Assembly (NCBI GenBank): GCA_964398945.1
Contig: CAYNOT010000019.1
Location: 39,453 to 103,452, forward strand
Reading direction: 5' to 3'
DNA from: JBGTGG01 sp964398945
GTDB taxonomy: Bacteria; Bacteroidota; Bacteroidia; Cytophagales; Cyclobacteriaceae
DNA: 64,000 nucleotides
Part shown: positions 35,464 through 43,783 of the stretch, one piece after another
Numbering within the stretch: the stretch's first letter is position 1
Layout: the number at the start of each line of letters is the position of its first letter
Notes under the pieces: generated by a model
The model's database searches: none
Told to the model about the DNA's origin: nothing
Seen by the model: only the letters and a program-made list of their open reading frames with translations
Position numbers and translations under genes: made by a program

Positions 35464-37113
35464 CTATTTAAAAAATCCCGGGTGCTTTTCATCCCATTCA
35501 CTTGCCTCCTGATACGCCCTTCCCACGGCAATAACGGACGCTTCCCCAAATAATTTCCCCAGAAATGAAATACTGGTCGGACGGCCTTTGTCATCAAAAC
35601 CATTGGGCACCACCAAACACGGATGGCCTGTTAAGTTTGTAACAAGAAGTTGGTTGCCCCCAAAGCTCGGTGAAATAATTACATCGTATCCGGATAGTTT
35701 TTTGTTATACTCCTCAATCAATGCCGTGCGCATGCGTGATGCATTGATGTATTCTACTGCGGGGATAAAGCGTGCTGTACGAAAAGAATTCGGCCACGAC
35801 CAATTCAGTTGGCTCACCAACAAACTATCGCGATTTGATCTTGTTAATTCATCAAAGGCCGCGGCAGCTTCCGCGATCAACATCATACGAATGGGGGTTA
35901 CGGGAACATCGAAAGAAAAATCAATAGGTTCCGGATTAATCCCCAGCCCACGTATAACCTCCAATGTTTTTTGATCGGCATCTTTGTTAGGATAATCCGC
36001 TTCAAAAAAACTTTTGATGTATCCGATTTTTAGTTTCTTCAAATCTGTTTTTGATGAATAATTAAATGCAGCATCACGAACATTGGGATCAATGCCATCG
36101 CTTCCGCGGATGGTTTCGAACACCATCGCACAATCAAGTGCCGACCGTGCAATCGGGCCAATCTTATCCATGCTCCAACTCAACGCCATCGCACCATACC
36201 GGCTTACCCTTCCGTAGGTTGGCCGCAACCCGGAAACACCACACCGCGTACTTGGTGAGACAATCGACCCCAACGTTTCGGTACCGATACTAAAGGCTAC
36301 AAGACCCGCGGCTGTTGCAGCTGCCGAACCGGCAGAAGAACCACTTGACCCTTGTGTTAAGTCCCACGGGTTTTTAGTGACACCGCCATACCACACATCG
36401 CCCATGGCCAGCGCGCCTAATGTAAATTTCGCAACGAGTATTGCGCCAGCAGCTTCAAGTTTTGTAACGATGGTTGCGGTCTCATCAATGGTTTGGTCTT
36501 TATAAGGCATCGCACCCCATGTAGTCCTTGTTCCCTTGATTGCAATCAAGTCTTTTACACCGAAAGGTATTCCATGCAAGGGGCCTTTATAGTTGCCCGC
36601 GGCAATTTCCTGGTCTGCTTTCTTTGCCTGCGCATATCCGTATTCCTCCATCAGTGTAATAACACATTGCAATGTGTCCCCATAGTTTTTGAGACGATCG
36701 AGATACAGTTTTGTTAATTGCGTGGAGGTAATCTTTTTTGCTTTGATCAATACTGAAAGTTGTGCAACGGTATAGAACGCCAAGTCTTCTGGATTGGCCG
36801 GTACTTTCACATTGGAAGGTAATCCCCAGTCAATGGGGATTTGTTTTTGATCGATAACAAAACCTTGCGGGAGCGGATTGAATTGCAGCGACATACCGAC
36901 CGAATTCGAAAGCACATATTCATGGATGGCCCTGATCGAGGCCTGATTGTTTTGTAATCCTTGCAACAACTGTTCACGTTCTGCACTTGTAAAATCCAAG
37001 TCAAGAAATGGCTCAATCGATTGCGTGGGGGAATCTTGTGCCGCGACAGTGAAATTCTGCAACGTACACACTGCAACAAAAAATAAAAGCGTGTAACTTG
37101 TAAACCTTTTCAT
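35464..37113 (-). CDS. Secreted amidase (amidase signature family)
   Basis: A 549-residue hydrolase with a signal peptide (cleavage near FTVAAQ), placing it in the periplasm or outside. The Ser-cisSer-Lys triad can be placed at Lys187 (FGVKDLIA), Ser259 in the glycine/serine-rich loop GSSGSSAGSAAATAAG and Ser283 in ETLGSIVSPS. The start IEPFLDLDF and the middle FDVPVTPIRMM fit amidases of unknown amide substrates; GatA is excluded by the signal peptide and lack of the gatCAB context. Its start is only 25 bp from the start of the divergent DinB-family gene. Confidence 0.88.
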   Translation of the reverse strand: MKRFTSYTLLFFVAVCTLQNFTVAAQDSPTQSIEPFLDLDFTSAEREQLLQGLQNNQASIRAIHEYVLSNSVGMSLQFNPLPQGFVIDQKQIPIDWGLPSNVKVPANPEDLAFYTVAQLSVLIKAKKITSTQLTKLYLDRLKNYGDTLQCVITLMEEYGYAQAKKADQEIAAGNYKGPLHGIPFGVKDLIAIKGTRTTWGAMPYKDQTIDETATIVTKLEAAGAILVAKFTLGALAMGDVWYGGVTKNPWDLTQGSSGSSAGSAAATAAGLVAFSIGTETLGSIVSPSTRCGVSGLRPTYGRVSRYGAMALSWSMDKIGPIARSALDCAMVFETIRGSDGIDPNVRDAAFNYSSKTDLKKLKIGYIKSFFEADYPNKDADQKTLEVIRGLGINPEPIDFSFDVPVTPIRMMLIAEAAAAFDELTRSNRDSLLVSQLNWSWPNSFRTARFIPAVEYINASRMRTALIEEYNKKLSGYDVIISPSFGGNQLLVTNLTGHPCLVVPNGFDDKGRPTSISFLGKLFGEASVIAVGRAYQEASEWDEKHPGFFK

Positions 37114-37138
37114 GTTGATAATAGAATTTCCCTTAAAG

Positions 37139-37609
37139 ATGAAACAATATTTCTTAAAACTCTATCAATATAATGCCTGGGCAAATAATCAGGTGATGAA
37201 ATGTTTAATAAGCCAATCCGTGGCAGATGAAAAAGCCTTGTCGATCATGAGCCATTTGCTTGCGGCTCCTTTTATTTGGCTAAACCGCATCAAGGGATTG
37301 CCTAAATCTGAAGTGAAATTGTGGGAAACCCAATCGTTGGAAACATTGGAAAAAATGGCGGAGGAAGGCGCTGCCATTTGGTTGGATTTTATTGAAAACA
37401 CAGAGTCGTTTGATCGTGATTTGTCGTACACCAACTACGTGGGCAGCCCGTATGTGACCAACGTAGAGCAGATCATGATCCATTTGGTAAACCATGGCAG
37501 CTACCACCGAGGACAAGTTGCTATGCGTGTCCGTCAAATTGGATTGGAGCCTGTCAATACAGATTACATTACCTATGACCGTGTTGTTACCGGTCAAATT
37601 ACTATTTAG
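37139..37609 (+). CDS. DinB-family protein
   Basis: A 156-residue DinB-superfamily protein with metal-binding histidines at His39 (MSHLLAA), His119 and His123 (LVNHGSYHRGQVAM). It starts MKQYFLKLYQYNAWANNQVM, the classic opening of this family; an ATG at 37112 lies within the amidase start region and is less likely. It differs from the DinB protein at 33072-33620 and belongs to the shorter subgroup. The glucanase gene follows after 8 bp, so the two are probably cotranscribed, although no functional link is apparent. Confidence 0.87.
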   Translation: MKQYFLKLYQYNAWANNQVMKCLISQSVADEKALSIMSHLLAAPFIWLNRIKGLPKSEVKLWETQSLETLEKMAEEGAAIWLDFIENTESFDRDLSYTNYVGSPYVTNVEQIMIHLVNHGSYHRGQVAMRVRQIGLEPVNTDYITYDRVVTGQITI

Positions 37610-37617
37610 GAAACACT

Positions 37618-39384
37618 ATGAAAGTATTCAAACACACTGTGTTAATTGCAACGATTTGCTTTTCAATGCAACTTCACCAACTCCATGCACAAAATCTGCA
37701 TACCAACGGAAAGTATATTGTCAACGGGGATGGTGAAGAAGTCATCTTGCGCGGGATGGGGCTTGGTGGATGGATGTTGCAGGAAGGATATATGTTACAA
37801 ACTGGTAGTTTCGCAGGGCCTCAATATAAAATCCGGCAAAAAATCAAAGACCTCATCGGTGAAGATGATACGAAAGCATTTTATGATGCGTGGTTAAGCA
37901 ACCATTGTACAAAACAAGATATTGATTCATTGGCAGCATGGGGTTTCAATTCGGTACGGTTGCCGATGCATTATAATTTGTTTACACTTCCTATTGAAGA
38001 AGAACCCATTGCCGGTGAAAATACCTGGCTCGAAAAAGGGTTTGCAATGACGGACAGTCTATTGAAATGGTGCGAAGCAAACCAGCTGTATTTGATTCTG
38101 GATTTACATGCAGCCCCGGGTGGTCAGGGAAATGATGCCAATATTTCCGATTATGATACTACCAAACCATCGCTTTGGGAAAGCGAAGCCAACAAACTAA
38201 AAACAATTGCGCTCTGGAAAAAACTGGCCGAACGCTATGTGAATGAAGAGTGGATTGGCGGCTACGATTTAATCAATGAACCGAATTGGAATTTTGTTGA
38301 AGGTGGGCACCCGAATGGTTGCGATGAAGAATCCAATGCACCGCTTCGAAAACTATATCTGGATATCACCGAAGCGATCCGGTCTGTAGACCAAAACCAC
38401 ATCATCTTCATAGAAGGAAATTGTTGGGGGAATAATTACAAAGGGATTTTTCCGAAATGGGATTCCAATATGGTGGTAAGTTTTCACAAATACTGGAATT
38501 ACAACACCACTGAAGCCATTCAATATGCACTGGATATCCGCGAAGAAAATAATCTGCCCATTTGGTTAGGTGAGTCTGGCGAAAATTCAAATACCTGGTT
38601 TACCGATGCAATCCGGTTGATGGAATCAAACAATATTGGTTGGGCGTGGTGGCCATTAAAAAAAGTTGGATCCATTGTTAATCCGCTTACGATTAAAAAA
38701 ACGGACGGCTACACCACACTTTTAAAGTATTGGGAAAAAGGCGGAACAAAACCCACTGTGGAGTTTTCCAGGAATACGTTGATGGAACTTGCTGCGAACA
38801 CCCATATTCAAAATACAATTTACAGGCCCGATGTAATCGATGCGATGTTTCGTCAGGTCCATGAATCCGGAACAAAACCCTATTCTCAAAATAATGTGCC
38901 CGGTATAATCTTCGCAACAGATTTTGATTTGGGAGGAAATGGTATCGCCTATTGGGACAGCGACACCGCCAACTATTGGGTAAGTTCAGGTGAAAGGAGT
39001 GCCTGGAATTCCGGCTATAGTTATAGAAATGACGGTGTCGATATTGAGGCATGTTCTGATACTGACCCGGGTTCAAACCATTATAACATCGGGTGGACAA
39101 AAGATGGGGAGTGGTTGAACTATACCCTGAATGTAAATGCTACCGGGGTTTATGATATTGTCATTCGCTACGCAATGGCAAACGGGCCCAGTACGATCGC
39201 AGTAAAAATAAATGGGGCCGATGTCGCTTTTTCCAAAACACTGACTTCCACAGGAGGTGATCAAAAATGGAAAAACATAAAAGTTGGTAGTGTTCATTTG
39301 GCAAAAGGCTCGCAAACGTTCACATTGCTATTTGAAAAAGGCGGTGCAAATATTGGGTTTATAAAATTCTCCCCGAAAAAATAA
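37618..39384 (+). CDS. Secreted GH5 glycoside hydrolase with CBM6-like domain
   Basis: A 588-residue secreted enzyme: signal peptide to about residue 24 (HAQ), a GH5 TIM barrel (about 27-385) and a C-terminal carbohydrate-binding module of the CBM6 type (about 430-588, with DGVDIEACSD, GWTKDGEWLNYTLNV and AKGSQTFTLLFEKGGANIG). The acid/base Glu221 is in DLINEPNW and the nucleophile Glu319 in WLGESGENSN; the barrel also shows GFNSVRLPMHY. A beta-glucanase is likely; the exact subfamily cannot be told. No T9SS-type C-terminal sorting tail is evident. Confidence 0.88.
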   Translation: MKVFKHTVLIATICFSMQLHQLHAQNLHTNGKYIVNGDGEEVILRGMGLGGWMLQEGYMLQTGSFAGPQYKIRQKIKDLIGEDDTKAFYDAWLSNHCTKQDIDSLAAWGFNSVRLPMHYNLFTLPIEEEPIAGENTWLEKGFAMTDSLLKWCEANQLYLILDLHAAPGGQGNDANISDYDTTKPSLWESEANKLKTIALWKKLAERYVNEEWIGGYDLINEPNWNFVEGGHPNGCDEESNAPLRKLYLDITEAIRSVDQNHIIFIEGNCWGNNYKGIFPKWDSNMVVSFHKYWNYNTTEAIQYALDIREENNLPIWLGESGENSNTWFTDAIRLMESNNIGWAWWPLKKVGSIVNPLTIKKTDGYTTLLKYWEKGGTKPTVEFSRNTLMELAANTHIQNTIYRPDVIDAMFRQVHESGTKPYSQNNVPGIIFATDFDLGGNGIAYWDSDTANYWVSSGERSAWNSGYSYRNDGVDIEACSDTDPGSNHYNIGWTKDGEWLNYTLNVNATGVYDIVIRYAMANGPSTIAVKINGADVAFSKTLTSTGGDQKWKNIKVGSVHLAKGSQTFTLLFEKGGANIGFIKFSPKK

Positions 39385-39463
39385 ATTCAAACTATTTTCG
39401 CTTCCGCAAATAGTCCGGGTCTGTCTCTGGAATTTATTGGTAAATTGTATAAAAATAAGACCC

Positions 39464-40309
39464 ATGAAAAAAATTGCTACCCTCTTTTTCCTGTGCTACT
39501 CCTTTCAGGGATTTACGCAAGATGATATCACGATCTGTCACACACCTGCCACTGAAAAATTTGCATTGTTCGCGTCCAATAAATCATTCAATGCAGAGCA
39601 TCAACTACCACGCAAGTATGTGCATGAAACATTGGCCGGGGGAAAGATGGTCCAATTTGATTGCAGTGATGGGTTAAAGGCAAATGCTTTTCTTCTTAAA
39701 GCAAAGAAAAAATCAACGAACTGGATTTTTGTTTTTCAGGAGTGGTGGGGATTGAACGATAACATCAAACGACAATCTGAGGAATTATTCAAAGCATTGG
39801 GCGGGACCGTAAATGTAATCGCATTGGATATGTATGATGGCAACGTTGCTACTGACCGGGAAACGGCAGGAAAGTATATGCAAGAATTTAAGCCCGAGCG
39901 TGGTGAAAGCATTGTAAAAGGTGCTATGGCTTTCGCAGGTACTGACGCACGAATTGGCACGATCGGTTGGTGCTTTGGGGGCGGCCTGTCCTTGCAAGCT
40001 GCTTTGATTGCCGGCCCCCAAGCGGTAGGGTGTGTAATGTATTATGGAATGCCCGAAGAAGATGTTGAGAAACTAAAAAAATTAAATTCCGATGTGTTGA
40101 ACATCTGGCCAACCCAAGACCAATGGATCAATAAAGAGGTGATGGATAAGTTTGAAAAAAATATGAATGCTGCCGGGAAACAATTAACTGTAAAAGCATA
40201 TAATGCAGGTCATGGATTTGCCAATCCGAGCAATCCCGCTTCCTATAATAAAGAAGCTACTGATGATGCAAATAAACACATGCTCGAATATTTTAAATCC
40301 AGGTTTTAA
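39464..40309 (+). CDS. Secreted dienelactone hydrolase-family protein
   Basis: A 281-residue alpha/beta hydrolase with a signal peptide (MKKIATLFFLCYSFQGFTQ). The family catalytic residues can be placed at Glu93 (VFQEWWGLND), Cys170 (IGTIGWCFGGG), Asp219 (WPTQDQW) and His250 (NAGHGFAN). An N-terminal 50-residue extension with two cysteines precedes the core. The start is at 39464, 27 bp inside the longest frame, so that the signal peptide begins cleanly. True dienelactone hydrolases are cytoplasmic, so export suggests another ester substrate. Confidence 0.87.
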   Translation: MKKIATLFFLCYSFQGFTQDDITICHTPATEKFALFASNKSFNAEHQLPRKYVHETLAGGKMVQFDCSDGLKANAFLLKAKKKSTNWIFVFQEWWGLNDNIKRQSEELFKALGGTVNVIALDMYDGNVATDRETAGKYMQEFKPERGESIVKGAMAFAGTDARIGTIGWCFGGGLSLQAALIAGPQAVGCVMYYGMPEEDVEKLKKLNSDVLNIWPTQDQWINKEVMDKFEKNMNAAGKQLTVKAYNAGHGFANPSNPASYNKEATDDANKHMLEYFKSRF

Positions 40310-40349
40310 AAATTGGTAGCGATGTTATCATTATATATAGCTACCAATT
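40305..40349 (-). terminator. Hairpin terminator sharing the CBS-gene stop codon
   Basis: AATTGGTAGC (40311-40320) and GCTACCAATT (40340-40349) are perfect 10-bp arms around a 19-bp loop; on the minus strand a short T-run follows. The first arm on that strand includes the last codons and stop of the CBS protein gene. It may also work for the converging hydrolase gene. Confidence 0.6.
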
Positions 40350-40766
40350 ATCCAGCATATATTTTATAACATCCGTGGTGGTAACGATTCCCACCAATGT
40401 AGTGGCATCTTTCTTTGCAACCACCGGAAGCGCATGAAATTCTTCTTTCGATAAAATTGTAGCTACTTCATGAATAGTGGTTTCATCGTTCACCACACGG
40501 GGCTTGCTGGTCATCACATGGCCAATCGTGAGCATTTCAAAAACCGACTCATCTGTATCGCCTTCACCGGGCATGAGTGCAGAAAACGTTAGCCGATCAA
40601 TATCGGTGCGACTGATTATCCCTACCAGTTTATTCTCCCGCTCCACAGGGATATGGCGGATGTGGTGTTTTTTTATCAGGCGGCTTACATCACTTAAGCT
40701 ATCATTTAATTGAACACTGACCACACTGGTGGACATAATGTTCCGTACGGGTTCGTTCTTTTTCAT
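40341..40766 (-). CDS. CBS-domain protein
   Basis: A 141-residue protein made only of a CBS pair: first domain about residues 8-62 (RNIMSTSVVSVQLNDSL and ending ISRTDIDRL), second about 80-141 (VMTSKPRVVNDETTIHEVAT and VGIVTTTDVIKYMLDNW). CBS pairs bind adenosine nucleotides or SAM and regulate partners. No transporter or enzyme domain is fused, so it acts in trans; the partner is unknown. Confidence 0.9.
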   Translation of the reverse strand: MKKNEPVRNIMSTSVVSVQLNDSLSDVSRLIKKHHIRHIPVERENKLVGIISRTDIDRLTFSALMPGEGDTDESVFEMLTIGHVMTSKPRVVNDETTIHEVATILSKEEFHALPVVAKKDATTLVGIVTTTDVIKYMLDNW

Positions 40767-41017
40767 TTTGATTTGGATTAAATGGTTGTCAACAAATCCT
40801 AATCAAAACTATCTGTATTACCGGGCCAAAGGGCTGACAAAAATCAAGATTCACACAAGCATTTGTCATAAACCCCCAACCGTTATTATTCAAAAGAATA
40901 CTTTGCAGGGATCAAGGGGTGGTATCTCAACTAAACCACATTGTTACCGGAATATAAAAAAACCATTTGATTCAATACCGGGGATACTCGAAATTTCGGT
41001 ATCTTATATTTTTGATT

Positions 41018-42031
41018 ATGAAAAATCAATATCCCCTCTTATTCTTTTGCATACTGACAAGCCCGGTTTTATTCGCGCAGAATGACACGCTCGTCCTGAA
41101 GAACAAAGATATTATTGTAGGGGAGTTGAAGGCAATGAACAAAGGTGTTGCCGTCATTGAAACCGATTATAGTAAAGATGATTTTAAAATCAAATGGGAT
41201 GGTGTAAGCAAAGTGATTACTACTTCGTCCTATTCCGTTACTTCCAGTGATGGTAAACGCCACATGGGTCGACTCTACTCACCAGCTGATGGTACTGTTA
41301 TTATTTACAATCAAGATAGTATACCGTTTCGCTGTGCTATTGAAGAGATCGTTCTCCTTAATCCGGTAAAAACCAGTTTCTGGGAAAACCTTTCTGCTTC
41401 CATTAGCTTAGGCTATAGCCTCACACGCGCACAAAACCTGAAACAACTTTCTGCACGTAGCAGTATGGGTTATAAAACCAAACGTTGGTCTGGCATGCTT
41501 TCCTTTGATGCCATCCATTCCACGCAAGATGATGTAGATCCTGTTTTCAGGCGTGACGGAACCTTCACGTACAATTACCTTCTTCCCAAAGATTGGTACA
41601 TCCCTGTATCGGTAACATACTTATCGAACACCGAGCAAAAAATAGAAGGTCGGATATTAACCAAACTAGGGTTGGGCAAATTCCTAATCCATAGCAACAA
41701 AGCCTATTGGGGATTTTCCGCAGGAGCCAACTACAACTATGAAAATTATTTTAATGAATCATCAAACCGAAAAAGTTGGGAAGGATTTGTTGGGACTGAG
41801 CTCAACCTTTTTGATATCGGTGACTTAAGTTTATTGACACGCGTGGTGGGGTATCCAAGTTTCACCGAATCAGGTCGCTTTCGTTCCGATTTTACATTCG
41901 ATATGAAATACGATTTACCGTTTGATTTCTTCATCAATTTAGGCGTTACCATTAACTATGATAACCGCCCGGTCGAAGATGCAACGGCCACTGACTACGT
42001 ATTGCAAACAACATTTGGATGGAAACTATAA
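41018..42031 (+). CDS. DUF481 (YdiY-like) outer-membrane protein
   Basis: A 337-residue secreted protein: signal peptide MKNQYPLLFFCILTSPVLFAQ, a small beta domain with NKDIIVGELKAMNKGVAVIE and a repeat of IKWDGVSKVITTSSYSV, then a DUF481 beta-barrel domain from about residue 125 to the end (ISLGYSLTRAQNLKQLSA, GYKTKRWS, and a final strand ending FGWKL). The ATG at 41018 is used; the longer frame from 40967 adds a hydrophobic stretch upstream of the signal. Family function is unknown. It ends 4 bp before the acyl-CoA ligase stop codon. Confidence 0.82.
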   Translation: MKNQYPLLFFCILTSPVLFAQNDTLVLKNKDIIVGELKAMNKGVAVIETDYSKDDFKIKWDGVSKVITTSSYSVTSSDGKRHMGRLYSPADGTVIIYNQDSIPFRCAIEEIVLLNPVKTSFWENLSASISLGYSLTRAQNLKQLSARSSMGYKTKRWSGMLSFDAIHSTQDDVDPVFRRDGTFTYNYLLPKDWYIPVSVTYLSNTEQKIEGRILTKLGLGKFLIHSNKAYWGFSAGANYNYENYFNESSNRKSWEGFVGTELNLFDIGDLSLLTRVVGYPSFTESGRFRSDFTFDMKYDLPFDFFINLGVTINYDNRPVEDATATDYVLQTTFGWKL

Positions 42032-42035
42032 GCGT

Positions 42036-43679
42036 CTATTCCCAAATCACCAATCCTTCTTTTTGATACCACTTGGGATAACTTGGCATGTGGATTTTTT
42101 CGACTTCACCACGCCTGACCTTTAGTGAGGGTGTCATTAACGAATTCTCAATCGACCAATCTTCTTTCATGATCACCACCGATTCAATTCGTTCATAACT
42201 TTGAAGTTTCTGGTTGAGGGCCATGACCGTTGTGCTCAAACTTTCAATCACCTGGTTTTGATTTTTGGCTTTCCCTGCTTCCGATAACACTACCAATGCC
42301 AGGGGTTGGGGTATGCCCATCCCCACCACACACACTTGCTCAATGTCTGTATTGATAGCGAGTTCTTTTTCAATTTTTGCCGGGGCAATATATTTGCCTT
42401 TATCGGTTTTGAACAAGTCTTTGATACGACCGGTGATTTTTAAATATCCTTCACTATCTATTTCGCCTTTGTCGCCCGTGTGGAGAAACCCATCCTTCAA
42501 TACCTCCGCAGTCAATTCCGGTTGTTTGTAATAGCCCAACATTAACGCTTCATGCTTAACCAGTATTTCATCTTCCTCTCCAAGTTTTACTTCTACACTG
42601 GAAAAGGGTTGGCCCACGGTCCCAATTTTTATCCGGTCGCGGTGATTGTGGTGCGAAAAGCATGTATTCTCAGTCATCGCATACGCCTCTTGAATATTGA
42701 TGCCCAATTTTTTAAACCACAACAACAAGCTCTCCGGAATGGGGGCTGCACCGGAGAAAATAAATTCGGCTTTGCCCAACCCTAGTTTTTTACGAATGCT
42801 TTTTTTAATTACCGTACTTACAAGTGGGATGCCCAGCAATGTATCCAATTTCTTTTGTGGCAATTTCTGAAGAATCTTCTCCTGGAACTTTGCCCAAATA
42901 CGTGGCACCGCCAAGAAAACAGTAGGCTGAGTATCCATCAAGTTTGCAGGGAATTTTTCAAGTGATTCCGGAAAAGATATTGCAGCACCGGAGTAAAGCC
43001 CACCCATCTCTACCAATAAGCGTTCGGCAATATGGCTCAATGGCAAATAAGAAAAATAGCGTTGCCCGGTCCTTCGTACACCAATTTCATCCAATGCATT
43101 TTCAATCACAAAATGAAAAGATTTAAAATCGATCATCACACCTTTTGGTGTTCCTGTTGTACCAGAGGTGTACATAATCGTTGCCAATTCCGAGGGATAC
43201 CTTTTAGGGAATTCACCAATGCCCCCTTCTTGAACTAATTCTTCCCAGCGTTCCCCTTCTTCTATCCCATACGTGCCAATACTAATGCGTTGGATTGCAG
43301 AAGGAATACCGGCTTGTTGTGATCGGTAATCATCCAACTTGCCTAAAAAAATCACCTTCGATTCGCTATGCTCTAAAATCTCGCGGATGGAGGAAGCAGA
43401 TAGTGTGGGGTATAAGGGGACCGAAATATGCCCTGCCATCCAAATGGCAAAATCGGCCATAATCCAATGGGCACAATTTTTCGATAACAAGGCAACTTTA
43501 CTATTCGGTGGCAAGTTGAGGTTGCGCAAATACGTTGCAATCTTTTTTGTTTCAATTGCAGCTTCTTCAAACGTCCATGCCCTCCATGTACCATTGATCG
43601 GTTGCCGCAAAAAAATATTCTTCGGTGTAGCCTCTTCCCAATATAGAAAAGTGTCTACTGCAGTTTTAGTTGAGTCCAT
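42036..43679 (-). CDS. AMP-dependent acyl-CoA synthetase (long-chain type)
   Basis: A 547-residue adenylate-forming enzyme. The ATP/AMP signature IMYTSGTTGTPKGVMI is near residue 165, AYAMTENTCFSHH near 338 (A5), HTGDKGEIDSEGYLKITGR near 415 (A7) and DLFKTDKGKYIAP (A8) follow. It resembles the long-chain fatty-acid CoA ligases that lack a membrane helix; the substrate is inferred as a fatty acid. Promoter sequence is not obvious; a small hairpin TTGGTT-AACG-AACCAA lies at 43686-43701, just before the start. Divergent from the TPR kinase gene. Confidence 0.9.
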   Translation of the reverse strand: MDSTKTAVDTFLYWEEATPKNIFLRQPINGTWRAWTFEEAAIETKKIATYLRNLNLPPNSKVALLSKNCAHWIMADFAIWMAGHISVPLYPTLSASSIREILEHSESKVIFLGKLDDYRSQQAGIPSAIQRISIGTYGIEEGERWEELVQEGGIGEFPKRYPSELATIMYTSGTTGTPKGVMIDFKSFHFVIENALDEIGVRRTGQRYFSYLPLSHIAERLLVEMGGLYSGAAISFPESLEKFPANLMDTQPTVFLAVPRIWAKFQEKILQKLPQKKLDTLLGIPLVSTVIKKSIRKKLGLGKAEFIFSGAAPIPESLLLWFKKLGINIQEAYAMTENTCFSHHNHRDRIKIGTVGQPFSSVEVKLGEEDEILVKHEALMLGYYKQPELTAEVLKDGFLHTGDKGEIDSEGYLKITGRIKDLFKTDKGKYIAPAKIEKELAINTDIEQVCVVGMGIPQPLALVVLSEAGKAKNQNQVIESLSTTVMALNQKLQSYERIESVVIMKEDWSIENSLMTPSLKVRRGEVEKIHMPSYPKWYQKEGLVIWE

Positions 43680-43783
43680 ACGGGTTTGGTTAACGAACCA
43701 ATATAATTAAACTGTTCATTTTATAACGATTCATTTGTAAAAGAATCAGAATAGAATGATTATCTTGTTTAGAATCACCTTTC

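Noticed and set aside
37618..39384. Type IX secretion signal on the GH5 enzyme
   Set aside because: The C-terminus is the end of the CBM6-like domain with no separate sorting domain.
41007..41014. TATTTTTG matching the -7 consensus before the DUF481 gene
   Set aside because: It ends 3 bp before the ATG, which is too close for a usable promoter.
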